This document shows, one piece after another, positions 8,407 to 16,701 of a DNA stretch of 64,000 nucleotides. This DNA comes from Palsa-1248 sp963737835 (GTDB lineage: Bacteria; Gemmatimonadota; Gemmatimonadetes; Gemmatimonadales; Gemmatimonadaceae), in assembly GCA_963737835.1 (NCBI GenBank), contig CAVTUH010000002.1, forward strand, positions 496,001 to 560,000. Reading direction: 5' to 3'. The position numbers and the translations under genes are program-made. Each line of letters opens with the position of its first letter. Positions within the stretch are counted from its first letter, which is position 1. The notes under the pieces were generated by a model. The model worked only from the letters and a program-made list of their open reading frames with translations. It did not search any database and was not told the origin of the DNA.

Positions 8407-9888
8407 TTATGCTGCCGGCTTACCCGGCGGTGGCATGGTCGCACCTTCCGGCCCGTGGTCGTAGTCCTGGACACTCGACACGTTGGGCATTCCCCAGTCG
8501 TGTCCGTTCCAGCCATTGAAGCCATCCATACGGAAGAACCAGACGCCGGTGTTGGAATCGCTGATCATGATGAGGCCGTCGCGATTCCGGATGTCGATGC
8601 CGAAGGCGCCCTGCATGACGCTCGTGCCTTCCCACAGTGGCGGGCCACCGAAGCCACGCTCATGGGTGCACTGGCAGGTGTAGTACCAACCCACCGTCAC
8701 GGGATGCGTGGGATCGTACATGCTGAACACTTGCAGCCCGTCCTCGTACGCCGACGAGAACACGAAGGGCCAACGGACTTCGTGATTGTGCACGAGGTCC
8801 TGCCAGTCGGGCGACCACGCGCCAATGGGGCGGTTGACCGTCTGGACCTTGCCAGTCAGGCCGGGCTGCAGGTCGAAAATGCGAATCGGCGCATACTGGT
8901 ACTCGGTCTCCGCGATGCCGAATCGGCCGGTGGGATCGGGCGTGAAGGTGTGGCCGAACTCGATGCCCGCCGATCCGGTGATCGACGTGATGAGCTTGGG
9001 CTGCTTGATGTCGGTAATGTCATAGACGTAATAGCCACCGCGTCCGGCCCCGTAAAACTTGTCCTGGTGCGTGGCGGGGTCGTAGCCGAGGTAGAAGTCG
9101 TGGTAGCCGAAACGCCCGAAGCGAGAATTGGTCTGCGTCTCCGGGACCGGGAACTCCCCGATCTTCCAGTGTGACGAGTCCGGATCCGATACCACCTTGC
9201 CAAGGTCGAACACGTTCGTGTGCGGCCCGTTGACGGTCGTCACGAGATACGTGTGCCCGTCGGAGTGGCGGTAGATGAAGGTGTTGTGGAATCCGCCCGG
9301 CTCGACCGCATCCCGGAGCCGCGCCACGATCTTGACCTTGTTCGTGTCAGGCAGACCGGTGACGTCGGCGACGACGGCTCCGAGGTCCGCGTCCGGCGTG
9401 CCCTGGGCGAATTGCAGCGACTGCACGTAGTAGTAGTGCGCGCAGGACGTGCTCGCGTTCTTCTGGCCCTTGGCGGAGCCGCTGCACGGGCCGTTCATCT
9501 TGAAGTACTTGCCGTCCATGCCGCCGAGCCCCTGGTGCAGCTGGGGGTTCTCGATGCTCCAATGATAGAGCACCTTGACGTTGTTGAGATCCCGCAGGTC
9601 GATGATCGTGAACCCGGGGCGGTCGCGGGCCTGTGAGACATACGCGTACGGACGATCCGGGTCCTGTTCGATCTCGTCGTCCATGACGCGGAAGAATCCA
9701 CCCAATGGGATGTGACTCACGAGGTGGAGATTCGGGCTGCCGCCCATCTTCACACCCGGTAGCACACCGGGCGGTGCCTCTCCCGGGGGACCCGGCGCCG
9801 CTTGTCCGAATCCGAGTTGCGGGAACGCTACGAGCGCCACACCGGCACAGAGGACTGCCGCAGCGCTCCGAATACCAAGCCTGTTCAT
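8407..9888 (-). CDS. Secreted LVIVD/beta-propeller-like protein, hypothetical
   Basis: Exported protein of 493 residues. A clear Sec signal peptide (MNRLGIRSAAAVLCAGVALV, cleavage near FGQA) starts at an ATG preceded by GGGAGGTGG. The mature part has repeated short segments of the type 'YVYDITDIKQPKLI', 'FTIIDLRDLNNVKVL' and 'LQVFSMYDPTHPVTVG', which resemble LVIVD propeller blades. His- and Cys-rich spots (GGFHNTF, CQCTHERGFGG) might bind a metal, but this is a guess. Function unknown. The gene is flanked by two family-C repeats, each carrying an insertion sequence, so it stands alone as a transcription unit. Confidence 0.82.
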   Translation of the reverse strand: MNRLGIRSAAAVLCAGVALVAFPQLGFGQAAPGPPGEAPPGVLPGVKMGGSPNLHLVSHIPLGGFFRVMDDEIEQDPDRPYAYVSQARDRPGFTIIDLRDLNNVKVLYHWSIENPQLHQGLGGMDGKYFKMNGPCSGSAKGQKNASTSCAHYYYVQSLQFAQGTPDADLGAVVADVTGLPDTNKVKIVARLRDAVEPGGFHNTFIYRHSDGHTYLVTTVNGPHTNVFDLGKVVSDPDSSHWKIGEFPVPETQTNSRFGRFGYHDFYLGYDPATHQDKFYGAGRGGYYVYDITDIKQPKLITSITGSAGIEFGHTFTPDPTGRFGIAETEYQYAPIRIFDLQPGLTGKVQTVNRPIGAWSPDWQDLVHNHEVRWPFVFSSAYEDGLQVFSMYDPTHPVTVGWYYTCQCTHERGFGGPPLWEGTSVMQGAFGIDIRNRDGLIMISDSNTGVWFFRMDGFNGWNGHDWGMPNVSSVQDYDHGPEGATMPPPGKPAA

Positions 9889-10077
9889 GTGCTCCACCTC
9901 CCAGGGTGACATACCACTGGCCCGTGCGAGGCAGGGCCCCGACGGGCAAGTACCGACGGGCGGGCGCCCACGAGACGGCCCCCGCGCCCGGCGATGGTAC
10001 GCATTTGCAGAAGGGGGGTCAAGCAACCCCTCGTGAGTGATCGGGACATGGCAACATAATGACAAGACCTTGGGATA

Positions 10078-10229
10078 TTAGACGTTAGACGCTTGACGTT
10101 AGATACAAACCTCGGGGCCAGCGCGGTGCACCACTGCCAGCCATGAGGTTTTTTTCCAACGCTCACGTCTAACGTCCAACCTCCAACCTCCAACGTCCAA
10201 CGTCCAACGTCCAACGTCCAACGTCTAGC
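10078..10229. repeat. Dispersed palindromic repeat, family C, copy 2
   Basis: About 150 bp: left arm of GACGTTAGACG-type iterations, core with AAACCTC and GAGGTTT around GGCCAGC and GCCAGCC with loop containing GGTGCA, then a long right arm of seven or more CCAACGTCCAACCT-type units ending ACGTCTAGC. It has the same architecture as copy 1 at 7084-8400. An IS481 element begins immediately after TCTAGC. The remaining 190 bp up to the LVIVD-like gene show nothing else. Confidence 0.8.
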
Positions 10230-11268
10230 TGTAATTGATCAGGAGGTTGTTCACTGAGGTGTAGTGGTGCCAAGCTGGGGTTGTCGAAGCCACATCAACC
10301 GGCAGCCACCAGAGGCCCCAGTGAACATGCACAAGAATGCACGACTCACGCCCGTCGGGCGATCCCTCGTCGTACACCGGATTGCCCGCGGGGAGTCCTT
10401 GATCCAGGTCGCGTGCGACGTGGGCGTGAGTCGACGCACCGTCTGGAAATGGGTGCACCGCCATCGGGCGGCGGGCGACGCGGGCCTCACCGATCGCTCG
10501 AGTCGCCCGCACCGCTCTCCGACCGCGCTCCGCCGCACGCCGCGCCGCCAGATCGCGCGCCTGCGGCGCAAACGCCGCTCCAGTCTCTACATCGCGCGGC
10601 ACTTGCAGCTCCCGCTCTCCACCGTGGTGCGGGTCCAGCGCCAGCTGGGCTTGAATCGCCTCGACCGGCTCGAGGCGCCGCCGCCCGTGGTGCGCTACGA
10701 ATGGCCCCGACCCGGCGATCTGCTGCACCTGGATGTGAAGAAGCTCGGCCGCATTGGGCGGTTCGGGCACCGCATTACCGGCAGTCGGCGCTGGCAGCAC
10801 CGCACGCGGGGCATTGGCTGGGAGTTTCTCCATGTCGCCATCGACGATCGCTCCCGGGTCACCTATGCCGAGCTCCTGCCCGATGAGCGCGGCGAGACGG
10901 CGGCGGCGTTTCTCACCCGGGCCGCCGCGTGGTTTCACCAGCACGGCGTGGCCCGCATCGCGCGCGTGATGACCGATAACGGCGCGGCCTATCTGAGCCG
11001 CGTGTTTCAGCACGTCCTCGGCGCGCTCGGCGCGCGCCATGTCCGGACCCGACCCTACACGCCGCGTACGAACGGCAAGGTGGAGCGGGTCATCCAAACC
11101 CTGCTGCGGGAATGGGCCTATGCCCGTCCCTACCGCAATTCGGCCCGCCGTGCGGTGGCGCTCGAGTTGTATCTCCTGTATTACAACACCGAACGCCCGC
11201 ACACCGCGCTCAACTTTTTGCCCCCAGCCCACCGTCTCACTTTGGGAACAACGTCCTGATCATCAACA
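10230..11268 (+). mobile_element. Complete IS481-family insertion sequence
   Basis: A 1039-bp element. Terminal inverted repeats of about 23 bp share TGATCAGGA-S-GTTGTTC, beginning TGTAAT at the left end and ending with its complement at the right. A 6-bp target duplication TCTAGC flanks it at 10224-10229 and 11269-11274. It carries one intact transposase. It is inserted at the outer edge of the right arm of a family-C repeat, the second IS in this window to hit that family. Confidence 0.9.
10327..11259 (+). CDS. IS481-family transposase
   Basis: Retroviral-type DDE integrase of 310 residues. An N-terminal helix-turn-helix region reads ACDVGVSRRTVWKWVHRHRA. The catalytic residues appear as HLDVKKLG, MTDNG and TNGKVERVIQTLL, followed by the typical YNTERPHTALN. 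The start MHKNARLTPVGR is the standard one of this family; a GTG two codons upstream is possible. Reading frame intact. Confidence 0.94.
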   Translation: MHKNARLTPVGRSLVVHRIARGESLIQVACDVGVSRRTVWKWVHRHRAAGDAGLTDRSSRPHRSPTALRRTPRRQIARLRRKRRSSLYIARHLQLPLSTVVRVQRQLGLNRLDRLEAPPPVVRYEWPRPGDLLHLDVKKLGRIGRFGHRITGSRRWQHRTRGIGWEFLHVAIDDRSRVTYAELLPDERGETAAAFLTRAAAWFHQHGVARIARVMTDNGAAYLSRVFQHVLGALGARHVRTRPYTPRTNGKVERVIQTLLREWAYARPYRNSARRAVALELYLLYYNTERPHTALNFLPPAHRLTLGTTS

Positions 11269-11277
11269 TCTAGCCCC

Positions 11278-11748
11278 TCATATCGCCCGCAGATTCGGGC
11301 TCCGGCCGCGCGGGCCGTGCCCCACGCGCCCCAGCGCGCGGCGCAGCAGGTCGGGGAGCTCGGTCCGCTCGTACGGCGAAAACCCGGCGAAGGTCTCACT
11401 CTCCACACGCCGCACCCGCGCGAGACCCTGCTGGAGCACCGCGCGGCCGCGGGGCGTGACCTCGAGCCGGTTCATGCGGCCATGCGAGGGGTGGGGCTGC
11501 CGCACGAGATAGCCCTGCCCCTCGAGCTTGGCCACCGTGAGACTCATGTTTTGCGGGGTCACGCCGCTCAGCCGGGCGAGATGGGCCGTCGAGATCGACT
11601 CATCCCGCACCAGGTGGGCGAGCACCCCCAGCTGCGACAGCGTCAAGTTCAACTCGGCCAATGACATGGTCATCGACTGCTGCATCGAATGGGCGAGCTG
11701 CCACAGCAGGTAGCTCACTTGCTCTCGGGGGTCGGGTACTTGCGGCAT
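11278..11748 (-). CDS. MarR-family transcriptional regulator
   Basis: Winged-helix regulator of 156 residues, dimeric, usually releasing DNA on binding a small aromatic ligand. The DNA-binding part reads ISTAHLARLSGVTPQNMSLT and the wing contains HGRMNRLEVTPRG, both standard for MarR. Hydrophobic dimerisation helices lie at both ends. A perfect 18-bp palindrome 28 bp before the start is a likely self-operator. The neighbouring IS481 copy separates its 3' end from the LVIVD-like gene; the nearest divergent gene is sthA. Target genes unknown. Confidence 0.9.
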   Translation of the reverse strand: MPQVPDPREQVSYLLWQLAHSMQQSMTMSLAELNLTLSQLGVLAHLVRDESISTAHLARLSGVTPQNMSLTVAKLEGQGYLVRQPHPSHGRMNRLEVTPRGRAVLQQGLARVRRVESETFAGFSPYERTELPDLLRRALGRVGHGPRGRSPNLRAI

Positions 11749-11775
11749 CCCCAGATCTTAACGCCGGGCCACGCC

Positions 11776-11793
11776 ATCGCAAGCACTTGCGAT
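11776..11793. promoter_or_regulatory. Palindromic putative operator of marR-type gene
   Basis: ATCGCAAG-CA-CTTGCGAT, a perfect inverted repeat just upstream of the MarR gene. A further half-site, ATCGCAA, lies at about 11825. Size, symmetry and position fit a MarR dimer site. Confidence 0.6.
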
Positions 11794-12099
11794 TCAGTGG
11801 CCCCATCCCGTCCCCGTGGTAGGCATCGCAAATTACCGAGCCCTCTCGTCTATGCCCGCTAGTCACACCCGGTGGTCATCAGCACGTAACAAATCAGCCC
11901 GACTCTTCCGCCAGACAGCGACACGCCGTAGGCGTTAGGCACCAGCCGTCCCCGTCGGCGTCGCTGTTACCGGTATCGTTGTCCTTGTCGTTGTCGTTGT
12001 TGCTGTTCCTGTTGCCCCTGCTGTCGTTGCTGCTGCTCCCGTTGTCGCTGTTTGCCGTTGCCGTTTCCCCGTCACCCGTCACCCGGCTCTTGGCCCCCT
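11794..12099. other. Intergenic stretch with low-complexity GTTGYC-type tract
   Basis: Between marR and sthA. From about 11960 to 12065 the plus strand is almost only G, T and C in loose iterations such as GTCGTTGTCGTTG and CTGCTGCTCCCGTTGTC, an irregular microsatellite. If translated it would give Leu/Ser-rich peptides, so it can extend frames artificially. No gene is supported here. Confidence 0.55.
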
Positions 12100-13494
12100 G
12101 TGCCCTACGACTTCGATCTCCTCTGTTTGGGCAGCGGGCCGGCCGGTCAGCGGGCCGCAGTGCAAGCCGCCAAGCTGGGCCGTCGCGCGGCGGTCATCGA
12201 GCGGCGCGCGACCATCGGTGGCGTCTGCGTCGATACGGGCACGATTCCGAGCAAGACGTTTCGCGAGGCCGTCACGTCGCTCACCGCGGTGGCCGACGTC
12301 CTCGAGCGACAGGGATTGGGGCGTGTCCTGCCACGTCCCACGGCGGAGCAGCTCCTCGTCCGCGTCGGCGAGGTGATGCGGCGAGAACGCGAAGTCCAGG
12401 AACACCAACTGCGCCGCAACGGCGTCGATGTCCTGAGCGGCTGTGCCTCCTTCGTCGATCCCCATACTGTGCGGGTGACCTCGCCGCTCGGTGTTCGCGA
12501 TGTGTCGGCCGCGTTCATCCTGATCGCAGTCGGCACGCGCCCGGCCGCACCACCCGGCGCAGCAGTGGACGGTGAGACGATCCTCACGAGCGATGAAATC
12601 GGTTGTCTGACACGGATCCCGCGTACGCTGGTGGTCGTCGGCGCAGGCGTCATCGGCATCGAATACGCCTCGATGTTCGCCGCGCTGGGGTCCGAGGTGA
12701 CGGTGATCGATCGACGGGATCGCCCTCTCGAGTTTCTCGATACCGAGATTGTCGACGAGCTGCTCCACCAGATGCGGAAGCGCAACGTGGCCTTTCGCCC
12801 GGGTGAGACGGTCGAGCGGCTGGAGCCGCTCGACGGACCGACCCGTCGCGTCGCCGTGTGGCTGGAATCGGGCAAGCGCATCGTCTCCGATGCCGTGCTC
12901 TTCTCGGTCGGACGGGTCGGCGCCACCGATGGGCTCTGTGTGGAGCGAGCGGGCCTCGCGGTCGACGATCGCGGACGCGTCGTCGTCGACAAGGAGTTCC
13001 GGACAGCAGTCGCGCACATCTTCGCCGCGGGTGACGTCATCGGATATCCGAGCCTTGCGGCCACGTCTAGCGAGCAGGGGCGACTCGCCGCTTGCCACGC
13101 GCTCGGCGTCGCGGCGCGACCGATGGCGCCGCATTTCCCCATCGGCCTGTACGCCATCCCGGAAGTCGGTATGGTCGGAGAGCCCGAGTACACGCTCACC
13201 AAGAGCAAGGTGCCGTACGAGGTCGGCGTGGCGCGGTATCGCGAGATCGCCCGCGGACAGATCCTGGGCGACGAGAGCGGCTTCTTCAAGATGCTCTTTC
13301 ACCGCGATGACCGGCGCCTGCTCGGCGTGCACATCATCGGCACACAAGCCACCGAGCTGCTGCACATCGGCCAGGCCGTAATCGGACTGGGTGCCGGTCT
13401 CGATTATTTCCTCGAGACGGTCTTTAACTATCCGACGCTGGCGGAGTGCTACAAGGTCGCCGCGCTCAACGCCGCCAACAAATTCCTCGCGTAG
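12100..13494 (+). CDS. sthA: Soluble pyridine nucleotide transhydrogenase (Si-specific)
   Basis: FAD-dependent cytosolic enzyme that equilibrates NADPH and NADH, 464 residues, close to E. coli SthA (466). FAD-binding LCLGSGPAGQ lies at the N-terminus and the NAD(P)-binding VVVGAGVIGIEYA mid-protein. The redox-centre region reads GGVCVDTGTIPSKTFREA: only one Cys, with Thr where the second disulfide Cys of lipoamide dehydrogenase and glutathione reductase would be. That is diagnostic of SthA. I took the GTG at 12100, which gives the family length; an upstream ATG at 12052 would add residues encoded by the low-complexity tract. No strong ribosome site is visible for either. Confidence 0.92.
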   Translation: MPYDFDLLCLGSGPAGQRAAVQAAKLGRRAAVIERRATIGGVCVDTGTIPSKTFREAVTSLTAVADVLERQGLGRVLPRPTAEQLLVRVGEVMRREREVQEHQLRRNGVDVLSGCASFVDPHTVRVTSPLGVRDVSAAFILIAVGTRPAAPPGAAVDGETILTSDEIGCLTRIPRTLVVVGAGVIGIEYASMFAALGSEVTVIDRRDRPLEFLDTEIVDELLHQMRKRNVAFRPGETVERLEPLDGPTRRVAVWLESGKRIVSDAVLFSVGRVGATDGLCVERAGLAVDDRGRVVVDKEFRTAVAHIFAAGDVIGYPSLAATSSEQGRLAACHALGVAARPMAPHFPIGLYAIPEVGMVGEPEYTLTKSKVPYEVGVARYREIARGQILGDESGFFKMLFHRDDRRLLGVHIIGTQATELLHIGQAVIGLGAGLDYFLETVFNYPTLAECYKVAALNAANKFLA

Positions 13495-13512
13495 CCCACC
13501 AAGGTGACCCCG

Positions 13513-15333
13513 CTAGCGCCGACCGACGCCAGGGGTGTGCATGCCCGCCGGCAGCGCGGGCGGGACCCCGCCGTACAGTTGATCCCGCTGGCCCCCGCGT
13601 AAGCCCCACTCGCCGCCGTCCTGGACATACTCGGCGATATCCATGACGAGCCGGCGCAGCTGCGCCTGCCGATCGCGCGCGACTGACGAGTAAATCCCTC
13701 GCGCCAGCGCGTACGAGCCCCCAGCAACAGACGCCCACATCGCAAACGCGAGCGGCAGTGAGTGCAAGCTGCCTGCACCCACCGCCATCGCGACGCCGCC
13801 GCCCCCGCCACCCACTCCACCCATGATGCCGCCAAACAACCCGCCCGCGAGCTGACCGAGTCGCTCGTTGGCACGGATCATCGTTTGCCCACTGCGAGCG
13901 ACGATCGTGATGTCCACCTTGCGCTCGTCGCCAACGGAGCTCCACGACAACGACCGGCCGATCCGACTCACGACGCCGACTTGCTTCATCGCGCGACGGA
14001 TCAGTTCGACGGCGATCTCGAGATCGCGCTCCGATGCCTCCCCGTCGACTCGCACCTCGTACTCGAGCGTTCCCGGGGCTCCGCGCCACCGGGTTGCCCA
14101 CGGCACTGCACCCTCTGCGCTCGACGTCACGGTGATGGTGCGATTCGTTGGCGCGGCCAGCGATCCGCCTTGGAGCACTGCCGGCACGCCGACCGGCGCC
14201 GACACGAGCCCGAGCTCGGCCGCCGCGCGCGCCACGAATTCATCGCCGATCCCGGCCTCGGAGGCCGCACCGAGCACATCACCGACGCGATAGGTCGATG
14301 TCGGCGGCGTGCCGGGCGCGGCGTCCGGCGCGCGCAGCGCCGGCAGGGCAGGCGGCCGAGACATCCGTCCGGTCTCGGCTTGCAGCTCAGCGGCCCGTCG
14401 CCATAGCGCCTGCGCGTCCGTCTCGGACAAGAACGCCGGCATCGGCGACGGATCGTGCCGTTCAACCGCGGTCGCAGGCGATTTCGCAGCAGCTTCGAGG
14501 GCGCGGGCGAAGTCCTCGCCGCTCTGATATCGGTTGGCGGGGTCCTTGGCCAGACATTGATCGATGACACTCGCGATGTTGCTCGGCAGACGTGGCGCCA
14601 TCGTCGAGAGCGGCGGCGGCGGTTTCGTCGCGTGTGCGACGAGCACCGCTGCGGGCGCCTCGTACTCGAAGGGGAAGTGACCACTCAGCGCGTAATAGCC
14701 GACAACTCCCAGCGCGTAGAAGTCAGACCGACCGTCCATGGGCTGACCCATCACTTGCTCGGGGCTCATGTACCAGACCGTCCCCAGCAACTGGCCGGTC
14801 GCGGTCATCGATGCGGCGGCTGCGACACGCGCGATTCCGAAGTCGGTGATGAACGCGTGCCCGGTGCCACGCTCGATCAGGATGTTCTCCGCCTTGACGT
14901 CGCGATGAATCACCGATCGGCTATGTGCATAGTCGAGCGCGCGCGCGATCTCCTCGAGCAACGGCAACGCTTCGCCCGGGTGGAGCGGCCCGTTGGTGCG
15001 GACGCGTTGACCGAGCGATTCGCCGTCGACGTATGCCATCGCGAAGAAGACATGCCCGTCGATCTCGTCGGCTCGATAGATCGGCACGATGTTGGGGTGC
15101 GACAACGATGCCGCTGTGCGGGCCTCGCGCAGGAAACGCTCGCGGACGGCGGAGTCCCGCTCGATGTACGGCGGCAGCACCTTGATCGCCACGATGCGAT
15201 CGAGCTTGAGATCGCGCGCCCGATACACCACGCCCATCCCCCCACGCCCGATCTCCCCCTCGAAAGCGTATTGGCTCGCAAGCGATTGAGCGAGTGCGGT
15301 GACTTCGGGCGGCAACTGCCGAGGGTCGGTCAT
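13513..15333 (-). CDS. Serine/threonine protein kinase with C-terminal membrane-associated module
   Basis: PknB-type kinase of 606 residues. Kinase domain about residues 24-290: glycine loop GEIGRGGMGVVY, Lys in VAIKVLPP, catalytic loop HRDVKAENIL, DFG, and SPEQVMG. The next part holds a segment YRVGDVLGAASEAGIGDEFV, a helical motif I have seen after kinases of related bacteria (from memory). The C-terminal module (about 430-590) contains VGVVSRIGRSLSW, SGQTMIRANERL and two hydrophobic segments joined by a Gly-rich stretch. The neighbouring gene at 15448-16152 encodes the same module alone. A family-B repeat lies immediately before the ATG. Substrates unknown. Confidence 0.9.
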   Translation of the reverse strand: MTDPRQLPPEVTALAQSLASQYAFEGEIGRGGMGVVYRARDLKLDRIVAIKVLPPYIERDSAVRERFLREARTAASLSHPNIVPIYRADEIDGHVFFAMAYVDGESLGQRVRTNGPLHPGEALPLLEEIARALDYAHSRSVIHRDVKAENILIERGTGHAFITDFGIARVAAAASMTATGQLLGTVWYMSPEQVMGQPMDGRSDFYALGVVGYYALSGHFPFEYEAPAAVLVAHATKPPPPLSTMAPRLPSNIASVIDQCLAKDPANRYQSGEDFARALEAAAKSPATAVERHDPSPMPAFLSETDAQALWRRAAELQAETGRMSRPPALPALRAPDAAPGTPPTSTYRVGDVLGAASEAGIGDEFVARAAAELGLVSAPVGVPAVLQGGSLAAPTNRTITVTSSAEGAVPWATRWRGAPGTLEYEVRVDGEASERDLEIAVELIRRAMKQVGVVSRIGRSLSWSSVGDERKVDITIVARSGQTMIRANERLGQLAGGLFGGIMGGVGGGGGGVAMAVGAGSLHSLPLAFAMWASVAGGSYALARGIYSSVARDRQAQLRRLVMDIAEYVQDGGEWGLRGGQRDQLYGGVPPALPAGMHTPGVGRR

Positions 15334-15337
15334 GGGG

Positions 15338-15380
15338 CGGGCGCTGACGCGTCCGAGCGAGGAGAGAGGCACAGGAGACC
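15338..15380. repeat. Dispersed repeat, family B, degenerate copy
   Basis: GGGCGCTGACGCGTCCGAG followed by GAGGAGAGAGG: the GC hairpin plus a purine tract, directly upstream of the kinase start codon. Confidence 0.55.
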
Positions 15381-15447
15381 GCAGCCGACGGGCTGCCATA
15401 GGTAAGGTGATCGTGCCATGCACCGCGGGGCTAGGGGTCGGCGCGCC

Positions 15448-16152
15448 CTACAAACCGCCCCCAGGCTTGTAACCGGTGTCTCCATTCTCCTTTCCCCGTT
15501 CTCCTTTCTCGGGCGCGTCAGCGCCCGCTCCCTGGTCCCGCTTTTCAGGAAATACGACCAAATCCGGCCGCAGCGTCCGATCGGCCAAACCCCGCCCAAT
15601 GTCTTCGACGAGCGACCCGAGTTGCCGCTGGCGGCGCGCAACCAGACGCGTGTAGATCGCGCGCGTGGCGCCCCAGCTCGCCGCGACCATCGTACCCCAC
15701 AGCCCGAGCGCGATCGGCGTCGAGTGGAGGGTGTTGAGACCGACAATGAAAGCGAGCCATCCAAGGCCAAAGACGCCGACGCCCCAGACGCCGCCACCGT
15801 AAATGACGCCGGCAAGTGGTGCGAGCTTCTCATGCGCCTCAATCGTGGTTTGGCCACCGCGCGTCAGCAGCGAGATGTGCAGCTTGCGTGCGCGACCGTT
15901 TGCGAGCCAATTGAGTGAGCCGCCCACGTGACTGACGACTCCCACCTGACCGAGCGTCTGGCGGATGTGAGTCACCGCGGCCTCGAGCTCGCTCTCGGTG
16001 ACATTCCCCCGCGCTACCTCCGCCGTCACGTCGATCTCGCGCGGCGGTTTGCGCCACGCCGACAGCGTGCCGCCGGCTGCGCGCGCGACGAGCGCGCCAT
16101 GATCGGCCGGCGGCCCAGCCTCCGGCTTCACGCCCCCCATTGTGCCTCCCAA
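15448..16152 (-). CDS. Stand-alone paralogue of the kinase C-terminal module, two membrane segments
   Basis: 234 residues, no kinase domain. Alignment by eye with the C-terminus of the adjacent kinase is convincing: QVGVVSHVGGSLNWLANGRA against QVGVVSRIGRSLSWSSVGDE, RGGQTTIEAHEKLAPLAG against RSGQTMIRANERLGQLAG, and ARRQRQLGSLVEDI against ARDRQAQLRRLVMDI. Two hydrophobic helices lie at about residues 118-165. The two genes sit in tandem, so one arose by duplication plus loss or gain of the kinase part. The last ~25 residues (EKGERGKENGD and onward) come from a family-B repeat running through the 3' end. Molecular role unknown; it might compete with or dock to the kinase module. Confidence 0.75.
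   Translation of the reverse strand: MGGTMGGVKPEAGPPADHGALVARAAGGTLSAWRKPPREIDVTAEVARGNVTESELEAAVTHIRQTLGQVGVVSHVGGSLNWLANGRARKLHISLLTRGGQTTIEAHEKLAPLAGVIYGGGVWGVGVFGLGWLAFIVGLNTLHSTPIALGLWGTMVAASWGATRAIYTRLVARRQRQLGSLVEDIGRGLADRTLRPDLVVFPEKRDQGAGADAPEKGERGKENGDTGYKPGGGL
15485..15528 (+). repeat. Dispersed repeat, family B, inside a gene 3' end
   Basis: Pyrimidine tract of CTCCTTTC type followed by CTCGGGCGCGTCAGCGCCCG hairpin. It overlaps the last codons of the preceding kinase-module paralogue and so contributes to its C-terminal sequence. Confidence 0.6.
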
Positions 16153-16208
16153 ATCCGCGGCAGTGATCTAGAATTCGCTGTCATCACACCACCCCGGTCC
16201 AGGACGCC

Positions 16209-16562
16209 ATGCCCGTACTCGCTACCGCTACCACCCCCGCCGAGCTGGCCGCGGTCACGCAACACGTCCGCGAGTGGTGGTTCGAGCCCCATGCCATTAC
16301 GGAGCAACCCCGGGGCGAGTTGCAGATCCCGCTGACGATCGCCAGCGGGCTGGACGTACTCGTGCCAAAGCGTTGGCTGCGGATCCGCGGCGTCAAAGCG
16401 CACCGCATTACCCCGGCTGCCGACATCCCGGCGTACGATATCGATCGGCTGGTGTATCAGCCAGCCGCACGCCTCCTGCGCATCAGCACTGGCATCCCGC
16501 TCGACTTCGAGATCGAGATCGATACCCTGGACGTCGACGTTGTCGAGCCCTCCGCTGTCTAG
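16209..16562 (+). CDS. Hypothetical protein, 117 residues
   Basis: Compact soluble protein without signal or membrane segment. Hydrophobic and charged residues alternate as in a beta-rich fold (for example LDFEIEIDTLDVDVVE at the C-terminus). Codon third positions are GC-rich, supporting coding. It stands alone between two minus-strand genes and is divergent from the kinase-module paralogue. TAGAAT at 16169 could be its -10 box, but no good -35 is present. I do not recognise the family. Confidence 0.6.
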   Translation: MPVLATATTPAELAAVTQHVREWWFEPHAITEQPRGELQIPLTIASGLDVLVPKRWLRIRGVKAHRITPAADIPAYDIDRLVYQPAARLLRISTGIPLDFEIEIDTLDVDVVEPSAV

Positions 16563-16636
16563 ATCGCCGCGTCGTTGTAGCTGTTGACGTTTCGTTCTCG
16601 CCTCGAACTCAGACTCGACGCCGCCCGCAGCAACAT

Positions 16637-16660
16637 GTAGGGGCGGGCTTCAGCCCGCCC
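16637..16660 (+). repeat. Dispersed hairpin repeat, family A, variant copy
   Basis: GTAGGGGCGGGCT-TC-AGCCCGCCC: same GTAGGGG start as the other copies but a different stem. It lies between the end of the 117-residue gene and the convergent end of the M13 peptidase gene. Confidence 0.6.
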
Positions 16661-16701
16661 GGTTGTCGTTGGGGTCCGTAATTCCCGATCCCCCACCCCT
16701 C

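Noticed and set aside
10150..10229. Regular CCAACGT repeats considered as a CRISPR array
   Set aside because: Units are 7-10 bp without spacers of constant length and without cas genes; they are the arm of a palindromic element.
11979..12575. Leu/Ser-rich start of a plus-strand frame considered as a signal peptide
   Set aside because: It is translation of the low-complexity G/T/C tract and runs out of frame with sthA.
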